In this document: in pieces, positions 25,137 through 33,825 of the stretch
How positions within the stretch are numbered: position 1 is the stretch's first letter
Layout: every line of letters begins with the position of its first letter
Assembly (NCBI GenBank): GCA_023450745.1
Contig: JAEXGR010000038.1
Coordinates: forward strand, 1-54,030
DNA length: 54,030 bases
Source: Synergistota bacterium
Lineage (GTDB): Bacteria > Synergistota > Synergistia > Synergistales > Synergistaceae
Direction: 5' to 3'
Notes under the pieces: generated by a model
Told to the model about the DNA's origin: nothing
The model's database searches: none
The model's input: the letters and a program-made list of their open reading frames with translations, nothing else
Program-made: the position numbers and the translations under genes

Positions 25137-27944
25137 GTGATTAAAATTTGGAAAAATATATTTTTTATTATCACAGTGATCGTGTGTGTGTTTTCGTGGG
25201 AGGGAGGCGCTCAAAAGCTTTACGCTGCTGATGTGGTTATTGATACCCCCGGGAATCTCTCAGTGACCGACCGCAATTGGGGCGCGGACAATATTATTAT
25301 CAGAGATGACGGCAGCGCCTCATTTGCGCACTTGCTCATGCTGTCAAATTGCGGGCTCACCGGCACATATACGGGGACGGGAACGCTGACGCTGGAGTCT
25401 CTCGGGAAGAATAAAAGCGAATACTATATGATCAAGGTAGGCGAGAATTCGTGGTCTCCGGGAGAACGGGTTTTTGTCGATATGAACGGATTGCAAATCA
25501 CGGCAAAGGATAGTGTAAGCAGTGGGCTTTACGGCATCTATCTTGACGGTTTTTCAATGGGCTCTGGCACATACTTGGTTAACAACGTCTTTAAGACAAC
25601 GGGCGACACGGCGTTAAATCTTGAAAACACCGCGAGAGGTGCCCTATCTGGGATCCACATGCAAAACACATATTATGCAAATACTATGGACGCTGAATTT
25701 CAAAATCTGAACGCTGCTTTTACAGCCGCCGGTAACATATACGGTATACGCCTGTCCGCCAATTCTGACGGGCGAAACAATTTTACGGTTAATAAAGATG
25801 TTGTTTTGACCGCAGATGCGGGAAAACAGGCTTATGCGGTAATGGCGAGAACAAATGGCCTGAAAGGCAGCAATGAGCTGGCCTTTAAAGGCGTTTCCAC
25901 GTTTAATGTTACGGCGCCTACCGCCGTTGGATTATATTTTAAAACGATCGAATCTGGAACAAATAATGTTACCTTTGAGAAGGGAACTTCCTTTAAGAGC
26001 AAAGGAGCCTCCGCTTGGGGCGGGTGGGCAGCCTCGGAAACAGGCGGAAAAAATATTTTTCGGTTTCTGGATACCGCAGAAATAACGACCACCTCGACAG
26101 GTACTGGATATGCCGTTGGGATTCAGAGCGGTGCAGAGAGCGGTTCAAGCAACATGTATAGCTTTGCTGGCCCGGCGACGATTACGTCAATAGCAGAGAA
26201 CAGCTATGCCTATGGCATGTATTTCAGCGCGACAAGCGACGACGCGCTGAATTCGGCAGATTTTTCCAACGGATTATCGCTTGAAGCCGCCGCCGCGGAG
26301 GAATCTACGGGAATATATGCCTCAGCTAGCGGCAATAACGCAAAAAACATTATTAACATTAACGGCCCGACCGCGCTGAGGGCAGATTATATAGTAGCCG
26401 CATATGGAGATGGAACCACTGTCAATATTAATCAAACCGGCGGCGCTTCGGTTCGCGCCACGGGCGATTTGTACGCTGCGGACGGTGCGGCGGTAAACCT
26501 GCTGATGGATGCGGACGGCAGTTTCCTGCGCGGAAATATGATAAGCAAAAACTATGCGGACTTGAATGTGACGGCCGATGGAAATGTGTTGATAGAAGGA
26601 GCCGCCCACCGTACAGATACCACGGGAGCCGACGGCGTTATTAATCTCGGTTTGAAAAATAATGCCGTATGGAATGTCACCGCCGCAAGCGATATCACCA
26701 AACTGGACGCCAGCGCGGCGGTAATTAATATGGGGCATGACGCGGGATACCAGACGCTGACGATCGGCACCCTCAACGGCAGCGGTTCTGTTTTCAGAAT
26801 GGATACAGACCTTGCCAGTGAAACGGACGGCGATAAGATCGTTATTACAACTGCGGCAAACGGCGGGAAACAATATATAGAAGTAAATGACGCAAGTCAA
26901 CGGATCGCCGATAAAGTAACCGGTGCCAAAAAACTTCTTCTTGTGAGCGACGCCAGCGGCAATGCTGTTTTTGAAGGCAAAACCTATTATGGACTTTGGG
27001 ATACGACTCCTGTCGTGGAAAAAATAGGCGATGACTGGTATTTGACCAAACTGGAATATTCCCCCAACCCCTCGACGCAGTCGGTTGTCGGCGCTGTTGA
27101 AGCGGGCTATGGCCTATGGAGAAACAGCATCCTGGACGATACGCTTCGTAAGCGCGCGTCAATTTTGCGCGGCGGTAAGAAAGGAACCGGTGCCTGGGCA
27201 AGAGTTAAAGCCGGGAAATTATCGGCGGACCTCTTCGACGGCAATTACCAGACATATCAGATGGGTATAGATAAGACCAACGGCAACAACGTGTATGGCG
27301 CGGCGATCGATTATGTCAGGGGTTCCGCAAATTACACACAGGGCAGCGGAGACAATAATAACGTCGGCCTAAGCCTGTATAACACAAACTATAGAGACGA
27401 CGGTTTTTACAGTGACATAGTGATACGTGCGGGAAGAGTCTCGACGGAGATGAAAAGCTTTTATGAGATTGAAGACGGGTTTGACTATAAGGCGTGGGGA
27501 TATAGTATGAGCTGTGAGGTCGGCAAAACAATTCCCCTGCGATCCGGTTGGTTTGTAGAACCACAAGCCCAACTGGTATACGGTCATATGCGAGGCGGCT
27601 CTTATACGACTGACAGAGGGATCGATATAGAAAAGGATGCCATAAACAGTTTTATTGGCAGAGCCGGTTTTATTGCAGGGCGTAATCTTGACGGTAATTC
27701 CGCTTATTACATTAAGGCCAATATATATCGAGAGTTTGCCGGTGACGGCGATATGACCTTAAGGCTGAATGGGCAGCAGCTATATCACGAGGGCGGCCAT
27801 AGTGATACATGGTTGGAAGTAGGAGGCGGAATCAATGTAAAGCTCTCTGAAAAAGCATACCTCTACGGCGATATCCTAAAAACGTTTGGCGCCGATATAG
27901 AAAAGAAATGGCAGATTAACCTTGGCGTGAGCTGGGAGTTCTAA
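25137..27944 (+). CDS. Autotransporter with C-terminal outer-membrane beta-barrel
   Basis: The 935-aa surface protein has a signal peptide (about residues 1-31, ending KLYAA). A long Gly/Asn/Thr/Ser-rich passenger of repeated beta-strand texture (about 32-640) follows, including segments such as NIININGPTAL and VNINQTGGASV that suggest a beta-helix. The C-terminal autotransporter barrel occupies about 660-935. It starts around GTGAWARVKAGKL with alternating polar/hydrophobic strands and ends in GVSWEF; the final Phe is the classic outer-membrane assembly signal. The start is GTG with AGGAGG 8 bases upstream. Base composition is AT-richer than the neighbours, consistent with transfer or with surface-gene bias. 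The passenger has no recognised enzyme motif; adhesion is a guess. Confidence 0.88.
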   Translation: MIKIWKNIFFIITVIVCVFSWEGGAQKLYAADVVIDTPGNLSVTDRNWGADNIIIRDDGSASFAHLLMLSNCGLTGTYTGTGTLTLESLGKNKSEYYMIKVGENSWSPGERVFVDMNGLQITAKDSVSSGLYGIYLDGFSMGSGTYLVNNVFKTTGDTALNLENTARGALSGIHMQNTYYANTMDAEFQNLNAAFTAAGNIYGIRLSANSDGRNNFTVNKDVVLTADAGKQAYAVMARTNGLKGSNELAFKGVSTFNVTAPTAVGLYFKTIESGTNNVTFEKGTSFKSKGASAWGGWAASETGGKNIFRFLDTAEITTTSTGTGYAVGIQSGAESGSSNMYSFAGPATITSIAENSYAYGMYFSATSDDALNSADFSNGLSLEAAAAEESTGIYASASGNNAKNIININGPTALRADYIVAAYGDGTTVNINQTGGASVRATGDLYAADGAAVNLLMDADGSFLRGNMISKNYADLNVTADGNVLIEGAAHRTDTTGADGVINLGLKNNAVWNVTAASDITKLDASAAVINMGHDAGYQTLTIGTLNGSGSVFRMDTDLASETDGDKIVITTAANGGKQYIEVNDASQRIADKVTGAKKLLLVSDASGNAVFEGKTYYGLWDTTPVVEKIGDDWYLTKLEYSPNPSTQSVVGAVEAGYGLWRNSILDDTLRKRASILRGGKKGTGAWARVKAGKLSADLFDGNYQTYQMGIDKTNGNNVYGAAIDYVRGSANYTQGSGDNNNVGLSLYNTNYRDDGFYSDIVIRAGRVSTEMKSFYEIEDGFDYKAWGYSMSCEVGKTIPLRSGWFVEPQAQLVYGHMRGGSYTTDRGIDIEKDAINSFIGRAGFIAGRNLDGNSAYYIKANIYREFAGDGDMTLRLNGQQLYHEGGHSDTWLEVGGGINVKLSEKAYLYGDILKTFGADIEKKWQINLGVSWEF

Positions 27945-28030
27945 AAGAACGGTCTGCCGCTGCTCGAAAATTAAATTTTCAAAAGTAGCATAACTCGTTT
28001 TTACTGTCGTTTGATACGCGCTTTGAAGAT

Positions 28031-28095
28031 GCCAGACCCCGTTTGTGAACGCTGCGGTAAGATAATTCCGCCAGCGGCTCTGAACGGGGTCTGGC
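28031..28095 (+). terminator. Long hairpin after the autotransporter gene
   Basis: GCCAGACCCCGTT pairs with AACGGGGTCTGGC, and inside it CGCTGCGG pairs imperfectly with CCGCCAGCG. GTTTGGGG follows, so the T run is weak. It lies 87 bases after the stop and may end the transcript or stabilise its 3' end. Confidence 0.5.
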
Positions 28096-28263
28096 GTTTG
28101 GGGCAAAGGGCGATGGTTGTACAAGATTACGGATATTTGCATTGACCGGCGGCTTCTTGTGTTTTCATGCGCCTGTCCTTTAGAACGCCAGAAAAACTAA
28201 AACTACAGTTAATTTTGCTGACAGTTTTTAGCGGGTTTGTTATGCCGCCGCCTCTTTTATGCT

Positions 28264-28291
28264 TTTATAAACCCTGATAAAGATATATACT
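28264..28291 (+). promoter_or_regulatory. Possible promoter of sufC-sufB
   Basis: TTTATA and TATACT are spaced by 16 bases, about 65 bases before the sufC start. No known iron or Fe-S regulator site is obvious. Confidence 0.4.
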
Positions 28292-28356
28292 TTGGTTTAT
28301 GAGGGGGAGCGGTTTTTCTCTCGAATCTGCTTTGTGAAAGGGATGGGTCTTTACCG

Positions 28357-29154
28357 ATGACAGGCGATAAATTACTGGAAATAGAGGATCTGCACGTCTC
28401 TGTGGAAGGGCGGGAGGTGCTGAAGGGCGTTTCGCTTTCGGTCGGCGAGGGAGAGATACACGCGCTTTTCGGCCCCAACGGCTCGGGCAAGACGACGCTG
28501 CTGAATACCGTAATCGGCTTTTCGCGCTACAAGATCACGCGGGGCGCGATATATTTTAAGGGGGAGGACATCACCGGCGCGACGATTGACGAACGCGCGC
28601 GGCTCGGCGTGGGGATATCTTTTCAGCGTCCGCCGACGATCAGGGGCGTGACGCTGCGCTCGCTCATCTCCTTTGGCCGCCGGTCCCTCTCGCCGGAGGA
28701 GCTCGAGATGGCCGCCGCGAAGCTCGACGCCGCGGAGTTTCTGGACCGCGAGATCAACGCGGGGCTGTCGGGCGGCGAGATGAAACGCACGGAGATGCTG
28801 CAGATCATTTTGCAGTCGCCGGAGCTCGTTTGCCTTGACGAGCCGGAGTCGGGCGTCGATTTGGAGAATATGGCGCTGATCGGCAAGGCGGCGCGCATCG
28901 CGCTCGGGCGCGAGGACTTCGAGGGCGCGGCCTGCCGCCGTTCGATAAAGAGCCGCCGTGAGAATTACAGGGCCGGCCTCATCATCACGCACACGGGGCA
29001 GATCATGGACCACCTCTATGTAGACAAGGGGCATGTGCTGATGAACGGCGAGGTCGTCTGTTCGGGAAACGCCTCCGAGCTGCTCGGCGAGATCAGAAGC
29101 CACGGCTATACCGAATGTTTCCGCTGCGCGGGCTGTGAAAGGAGAAACGGCTGA
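28357..29154 (+). CDS. sufC: Fe-S cluster assembly ATPase SufC
   Basis: The 265-aa ABC-type ATPase is of the SufC kind. It has Walker A GPNGSGKTTLL (about residues 39-49), the Q-loop in SFQRPP, signature LSGGEMKRTEM and Walker B LVCLDEPESGVDLENM. SufC works with SufB (and usually SufD) as the scaffold ATPase for Fe-S cluster building in the cytoplasm. Compared with common SufC, the segment after Walker B has an insertion (ALGREDFEGAACRRSIKSRR) before the LIITH switch. The C-terminus carries three closely spaced Cys (254, 257, 260; CFRCAGC). It overlaps sufB by 1 base. Only these two suf genes occur here. Confidence 0.9.
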   Translation: MTGDKLLEIEDLHVSVEGREVLKGVSLSVGEGEIHALFGPNGSGKTTLLNTVIGFSRYKITRGAIYFKGEDITGATIDERARLGVGISFQRPPTIRGVTLRSLISFGRRSLSPEELEMAAAKLDAAEFLDREINAGLSGGEMKRTEMLQIILQSPELVCLDEPESGVDLENMALIGKAARIALGREDFEGAACRRSIKSRRENYRAGLIITHTGQIMDHLYVDKGHVLMNGEVVCSGNASELLGEIRSHGYTECFRCAGCERRNG

Positions 29155-30326
29155 TGAAGGATTTTCGCGTCGAGGAGCGTCTGGGCGATTTTAAGACCGA
29201 GGCTCCCGTTCACAAGGAGGTAAAAGATATCGCTGAATTGCCGGCGGAGGACCGCGAGCGGATTTCGCGCGCCGGTGTGGACGGGGCGGAGAAGTCGGCG
29301 GGGACTTTCGTGCACGCCGACCATAACACCGTCTACTGCAATTCCAACCTCAAGGGCGTGGAGCTGACGCCGGTCTCTTACGCGCTCTTTAAGTATGACG
29401 GGCTCAAAGATTATTGCTGGAAGATCATAGATCAGGAAAAAGACGTCTTTACCGAGCGGGTGGCCAAGCGCGCCGAGGGCGGCTATTTTATCCGCACCGA
29501 GAAGGGCGCGAAGGTGAATTATCCGGTGCAGGCCTGCATGTATATCGAGACCGACGCGCTCGCGCAGGACGTGCACAATATCGTCATCGCCGAGGAGGGG
29601 TCGGAGCTCAATATTATTTCGGGCTGCGCCTCCGGGCCGCACGTGCGCTCCGGCCTGCATGTCGGCGTCTCCGAGATGTATGTCAAGAAGGGCGCGACCC
29701 TCTCTTTCACGATGGTCCACGACTGGGCCGAGGAGATGTCGGTGCGTCCGCGCACCGTCGTCGTCGTCGAAGAGGGCGGGCGTTACATTTCCAATTATAT
29801 TTGTCTCAAGCCGGCGAAGGACTTACAGATGTATCCGACGGTCTATCTCAACGGCGACAACTCCGTCGCCACCTTCAATACCGTGCTGATGGCGGGCCCC
29901 GGTTCGAAGATGGACACCGGTTCGCGCGTTTACCTGCGCGGGAAGGGCAGCCGCGCGGAGATCGTCTCGCGCACCGTCTCCACGGGCGGCGAGATATACG
30001 CGCGCGGACATCTCATCGGCGAGGAGGCCGGCGTCAAGGCGCATCTCGAGTGCAACGGCCTGCTGCTCTCCGACCGGGGCATGATTCACGCGATACCGGA
30101 GCTGGAGGCGCGCCACCAGGACCTGGAGATGTCGCACGAGGCGGCGGTGGGCAAGATAAATCAGGAGGAGACGGAATACCTGATGGCGCGCGGCCTTTCC
30201 GAGGCCGAGGCGCAGTCGCTGATCATCAAGGGCTTCCTCTCGCTCGACATCCTCGGCCTGCCGGAGTCGCTGCGCCGGGATGTGGATAGGATGATAGAGG
30301 AATCGACCGCCGCGGGCGCGATGTAG
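29154..30326 (+). CDS. sufB: SufB/SufD-family Fe-S scaffold protein
   Basis: The 390-aa product is a compact SufBD-family protein. The central beta-helix is evident in HNIVIAEEGSELNIISGCAS, GATLSFTMVHDW and AEIVSRTVSTGGEIYARG. Cys300 in HLECNGLLLSD aligns with the region of the essential SufB Cys near the C-terminus, and the C-terminal helical part (EMSHEAAVGKINQEETEYLMARGL) is typical. At 390 aa it is shorter than E. coli SufB and closer to the SufB of two-gene minimal systems. With sufC it forms a pair lacking SufD, SufS, SufE and SufU in this window, as in the SUF-like minimal systems described in anaerobes. The sulfur donor must be elsewhere. Confidence 0.88.
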   Translation: MKDFRVEERLGDFKTEAPVHKEVKDIAELPAEDRERISRAGVDGAEKSAGTFVHADHNTVYCNSNLKGVELTPVSYALFKYDGLKDYCWKIIDQEKDVFTERVAKRAEGGYFIRTEKGAKVNYPVQACMYIETDALAQDVHNIVIAEEGSELNIISGCASGPHVRSGLHVGVSEMYVKKGATLSFTMVHDWAEEMSVRPRTVVVVEEGGRYISNYICLKPAKDLQMYPTVYLNGDNSVATFNTVLMAGPGSKMDTGSRVYLRGKGSRAEIVSRTVSTGGEIYARGHLIGEEAGVKAHLECNGLLLSDRGMIHAIPELEARHQDLEMSHEAAVGKINQEETEYLMARGLSEAEAQSLIIKGFLSLDILGLPESLRRDVDRMIEESTAAGAM

Positions 30327-30341
30327 CCGGGGCGGCGGAAA

Positions 30342-30378
30342 AGCGCGGGGCCCCTCGTCGATCGGGGAACCCCGCGCT
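30342..30378. terminator. Terminator between sufB and the convergent lipoprotein gene
   Basis: AGCGCGGGG pairs with CCCCGCGCT around a loop that itself can form CCCC/GGGG pairs, followed by TCCTTCATTTTTT. It lies between two convergent genes and may serve both. Confidence 0.7.
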
Positions 30379-30395
30379 CCTTCATTTTTTCAAAG

Positions 30396-32174
30396 TTAAT
30401 ACTGCGACTGGAATATTTTCAGCTTGCAGCTCTCCTTGCCGTCGGTCGATTTCAGCGTGACGACGGCTTCGCGGTTCGCGCCGCTCTCATTGGGGGCGGC
30501 GGTGACGTGGAGAGTTATTCCCTGCGAGCCTGTCGCGCCGCCGGCAGTTTCCTCTATGCTGCACCAGCTCTGGCCGCTCTCCGCCTTCCAGTCTTTGGCG
30601 GAGACGAAGGTCAGCGACTTGCTCTCGCCGCTTTTTGTGAAATCCAGCTGCGACAGGGAAAGGACGAGCAGCGGCGGCTTCTTCACGGGAACCCAGAAGT
30701 AGACGTCGCCGCTCATCCAGTCCCTGTGCACGGCGTCGTGTGCCTTGATGTAGAAGCAGTTGATCTGCCCCTCGCTCTTGCCGTTTGTCCATTTGAATTC
30801 CGAGCCGAAGCTGAGATTGTCATAAGCGTCGCTAAAGCTGCGCGGGACGACCCATACCCATTGGTTGACGGGCTGGAAGTTGCTGCGCGCGAGCAGCGGC
30901 GCGTCGCGCAGCTCCGACCAATAGAAGTGGGGGTCGCCGTTGGCGGGGTCGGCAAGGTCATATTCCCACTTTGCGAGGTAGGAAAGCCCTTCGCCGCCGC
31001 AGTTGTTGTTCACCTTGCAGTCACTGATATTGAAGCTCTGCGAAGAGGAGTAAGAGACGCCGCCGCTCAGGCTCCCCGTGCCGCTCATGCCGGCGAAGCC
31101 GATCGAGCCGCTCGCCGACCACGAAAAGCCGCTGGTCACGGTCGAAGTCTCGTTGGCGTTTTCAGGCGAATTTTTGACGAGCGGAGAGCTGCCTCCAGGT
31201 GAGGTCCCCCAGTAATTGCGGAAGATGTAGCGGCGCATATGCCCCTCCTGCTTCGGCTCATAGATGTTCGGCCAATTCACATGGCCCTCCTGCGTCCTCT
31301 TCCAGAGCGTGGAGGGGTTGAGCTGCGCCGACTGCGAGACGAGGTAGTAATCCTGATTCTGGCTGAAGCTGTGGCAGGAATAGATGGTGTACCTCAGCGT
31401 AAAGCTCTGTCCGCTCTCTGAGCAGTTGACGTCCCAGACGCAGGCTTCGGCCAGCTCTTTCAGGTCGTCCTCCGCGCCGTCGCGCGCCTCCTCGAGCGCC
31501 GCCAGCCGCTTGGCGCCCGACGCGGCCCAGTCGAGGAACTCCGCGACGCGGCCGCGCGCTGTCTCGCCGTCGGCCGGCGCTTCGGGCCAATCGGCGCTCA
31601 CATTGCGCGAAGCGGCTATTACCTTCCCGTCCTTCGCCTCAAAATCGCCGCTGACGGTATAGCTGTATTCCTCACGGCTGTCGGGAGAAAGGATCACATT
31701 GCCGTCGCTTATCGCCACGAAAAAGAAGTTATGTCCGCCGCGCCGTTCCATCGCGAAAATCTCCGCCGCGTTGTTCAAGTTCGCCTCCGCGTCCGGGCTT
31801 TGGAGGATGTTGAGCGGCTCCATCTCCATACCGGAGAGGAAGTCGTTGATCTCCAGCTGGTTCACATGTTCGAGCGCCACGATTTGACCGGCATCCAGCG
31901 CGGCCCGGGCTCTTTTCGCCGAGGCGTCCGCCGCGTCGCCGCGCAGGCTGCCGTCGGGCTTGCTGACGAAGAGCATTCTCTCCGTGGAGACGCCGTCATG
32001 TTCGCTAATTGTCAGCTGTTCCGTGAGAGCCTGCGCCAGCGCGCCGTGCAGCTCCCCGTCCAAATAGGCCGAGAGGCGCGGCGAGGACGCGCCGCCTCCG
32101 CCGCAGCCGCCGGCAAGCGCCGCCGTGAAAATCGCGGTTAAGAGCGCTGCGTACAACGTTAGATTTTTCTTCAT
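30396..32174 (-). CDS. Lipoprotein with leukocidin-like pore-former region and C-terminal BACON domain
   Basis: The 592-aa precursor has a type II signal peptide with lipobox LAGGC (lipidated Cys24) followed by a Gly run. Residues 35-240 are an acidic helical region of unknown type. Residues about 245-495 resemble the leukocidin/hemolysin fold: a strand-rich core with a Ser/Gly-rich stretch of alternating polar and hydrophobic residues (341-385) around TSGFSWSASGSIGF and GSLSGGVSYSSSQS, like the stem hairpin of beta-pore-forming toxins, then WVWVVPRSFSDAY in the rim-like part. Residues about 502-592 form a BACON domain (LSLSQLDFTKSGES, a central DWKAESGQSWCSI, and a closing strand KLKIFQ), often carbohydrate- or mucin-associated. 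The pore-former assignment is from pattern, not a search. Several Cys pairs suggest disulfides. Confidence 0.7.
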   Translation of the reverse strand: MKKNLTLYAALLTAIFTAALAGGCGGGGASSPRLSAYLDGELHGALAQALTEQLTISEHDGVSTERMLFVSKPDGSLRGDAADASAKRARAALDAGQIVALEHVNQLEINDFLSGMEMEPLNILQSPDAEANLNNAAEIFAMERRGGHNFFFVAISDGNVILSPDSREEYSYTVSGDFEAKDGKVIAASRNVSADWPEAPADGETARGRVAEFLDWAASGAKRLAALEEARDGAEDDLKELAEACVWDVNCSESGQSFTLRYTIYSCHSFSQNQDYYLVSQSAQLNPSTLWKRTQEGHVNWPNIYEPKQEGHMRRYIFRNYWGTSPGGSSPLVKNSPENANETSTVTSGFSWSASGSIGFAGMSGTGSLSGGVSYSSSQSFNISDCKVNNNCGGEGLSYLAKWEYDLADPANGDPHFYWSELRDAPLLARSNFQPVNQWVWVVPRSFSDAYDNLSFGSEFKWTNGKSEGQINCFYIKAHDAVHRDWMSGDVYFWVPVKKPPLLVLSLSQLDFTKSGESKSLTFVSAKDWKAESGQSWCSIEETAGGATGSQGITLHVTAAPNESGANREAVVTLKSTDGKESCKLKIFQSQY

Positions 32175-32651
32175 GATGAAAAACTCACTCCTTTTCTGTC
32201 TTTATCTGCAATGGAGTTATAAGGTATAGGTACCCTTTCATTGAAACGGCGGCGTCCTATTTTTTTCGGGCTGATCTTCGGCAACGCACAAAGCATGAAC
32301 CCGCCGCTTGAAGTATATCTATAATTAAAATTGCGCGCTATACCCGCCAGAAACGATTTTCGGGCTATACCTAATATGTGGGGAGGCATTTTTTCTCCGT
32401 TTCTGACGTGGGCGCTGCTTGGCCCCGCGCGCGCCGCCCACCTGGCCGCAACTCGCGCTTGACCTCTTTTGTCCGAAAGACTAAACTCTATCAGTCAAGT
32501 AAATGCTTCAGGCGTTCGTCTGGGAAGGGAGAATCTTTTTTATGGACGCAAGCGGCCCCAGTCCTGAACCTGCGGGACAACCTTTTTTAATTTTCAGCTG
32601 CTGATCCCGGGCCGTTCCGTACCCGGGTGAAGCGGGTACGGAGGGAATTTT
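32175..32651. other. Divergent intergenic region between the lipoprotein and corA
   Basis: This stretch of about 480 bases carries both 5' regions. An AT-rich core near 32310-32330 (TATATCTATAATTAAAATT) is the best candidate for promoter elements in either direction, but spacing to a -35 is unconvincing. Two similar segments, GGGCTATACCTAA and GCGCTATACCCGCC, flank 32337-32375. Short open frames here lack ribosome binding sites and known relatives. The corA leader hairpin is listed separately. Confidence 0.35.
32616..32645 (+). promoter_or_regulatory. Leader hairpin overlapping the corA ribosome binding site
   Basis: TCCGTACCCG (32616-32625) pairs perfectly with CGGGTACGGA (32633-32642) around a 7-base loop. 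The Shine-Dalgarno GGAGGG occupies 32640-32645, so three of its bases are inside the stem and the rest are stacked on it. This could restrain corA translation. Confidence 0.5.
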
Positions 32652-33608
32652 ATGTTAAAGATCACAAAAACTACCGAGTCACAGCTCATCGAGCTGACGC
32701 CGGACCGGATAGAGACCGGTGCGTGGATGAATCTCGTGCGCCCGACGGCGGACGAGCTTAACGCGGTGGAGGAGATAACGGGCGCGCCCCAGGACTTCAT
32801 CCGTTCCGCGCTCGACCCCGAAGAGTCTTCGCGCATCGAGATCGAGGACAACCACATTCTCGTCCTGATCAACGTTCCGGTAAACCACGATTCGCACGTT
32901 TATGAGTACGATACGATACCGCTCGGCATCATCATCACTCCTGACTATATCGTCACCATCTGCCAGGAGTACAACGACGTCATCCAGAATTTTTCCGAGA
33001 CGCGCTTTCGTTATTTCAGCACCTTCAAGCGCACGCGGCTTCTGTTTCAGATCCTCTACCGTTCGGCGATGATCTTCCTGAAGGACCTGCGCCAGATGAC
33101 GCGCCGTTCCGACCAGATAGAGCAGGACCTGCGCAAATCGATGAAGAACGAGGAGCTCTTTCAGCTGCTCGACCTCCAGAAGGGACTTACCTATTATTCG
33201 ATGTCGCTGCGCTCCAACAAGGTGGTCGTCGAACGGTTGCTGCGCCTCTGTTCCAACCCGCAGGTGAGCCACATCATCAAATTCCGCGAGGAGGACGAGG
33301 AGCTGCTTGACGACGTGCGCGTCGAATACGACCAGGCGATCGAGATGGCGCAGATTCAGACCGACGTTCTCGCGGGGATGATGGACGCTTTCGCCTCCGT
33401 TATCTCGAACAACCTCAACATCGTGATGAAGTTCCTCGCCTCGATCACGATCGTCATGGCGATTCCCACGATGATCGCGAGCTTCTTCGGCATGAACGTT
33501 CCCGTGCCCTGGGAGGGCCATCCGCTGGGTTTCATCTTCGTCGGTTTTATCGCCGTGCTGATGACGATCGCCGCGATCTGGGTGCTGTGGAAGAAGCGCC
33601 TTTTTTAG
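32652..33608 (+). CDS. corA: CorA-family magnesium/cobalt transporter
   Basis: The 318-aa protein has the CorA layout: an N-terminal alpha/beta cytoplasmic domain, a long helical stalk (about 130-255), and two C-terminal membrane helices (about 257-279 and 290-312). The signature GMN at residues 280-282 sits in SFFGMNVPVP at the pore mouth. The terminal KKRLF is the usual basic tail. CorA forms pentameric channels for Mg2+ uptake. Length is normal and the start has a good GGAGGG site that lies partly in a hairpin. A terminator follows. Confidence 0.95.
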   Translation: MLKITKTTESQLIELTPDRIETGAWMNLVRPTADELNAVEEITGAPQDFIRSALDPEESSRIEIEDNHILVLINVPVNHDSHVYEYDTIPLGIIITPDYIVTICQEYNDVIQNFSETRFRYFSTFKRTRLLFQILYRSAMIFLKDLRQMTRRSDQIEQDLRKSMKNEELFQLLDLQKGLTYYSMSLRSNKVVVERLLRLCSNPQVSHIIKFREEDEELLDDVRVEYDQAIEMAQIQTDVLAGMMDAFASVISNNLNIVMKFLASITIVMAIPTMIASFFGMNVPVPWEGHPLGFIFVGFIAVLMTIAAIWVLWKKRLF

Positions 33609-33640
33609 GCGAACGCGCGGGATGAAGCGAAGATTGGCGG

Positions 33641-33684
33641 ACGGGATGGCCGGGGTGACAGCCGCGGGCATCCCGTTGTTTTGT
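33641..33684 (+). terminator. Terminator after corA
   Basis: ACGGGATG pairs with CATCCCGT across a GC-rich loop that can extend the stem by GCC/GGC-type pairs, then TGTTTTGTCTTTT follows, 32 bases after the corA stop. Confidence 0.65.
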
Positions 33685-33825
33685 CTTTTCACGGCGGAGG
33701 TTAAGGTTAATTTGCACAAATTAACGAAAAGACGCCTCCTGATACGTTGTTTCCGCTTTGACTTTTACAAGCAAGGAATGGATAATAAAAAATCATTTGC
33801 AATGTTTTCGAAGGGAGCAGCATAA

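Noticed and set aside
32187..32389. Minus-strand short open frame upstream of the lipoprotein gene
   Set aside because: Lies in the presumed promoter region and has no convincing start or similarity; the internal GIAR repeat is probably chance.
32679..33719. Antisense open frame (346 codons) opposite corA
   Set aside because: His/Asp/Arg-rich shadow; CorA is unmistakable on the plus strand.
33622..33825. 67-codon open frame between corA and the exporter operon
   Set aside because: It spans the corA terminator hairpin and has no known relatives.
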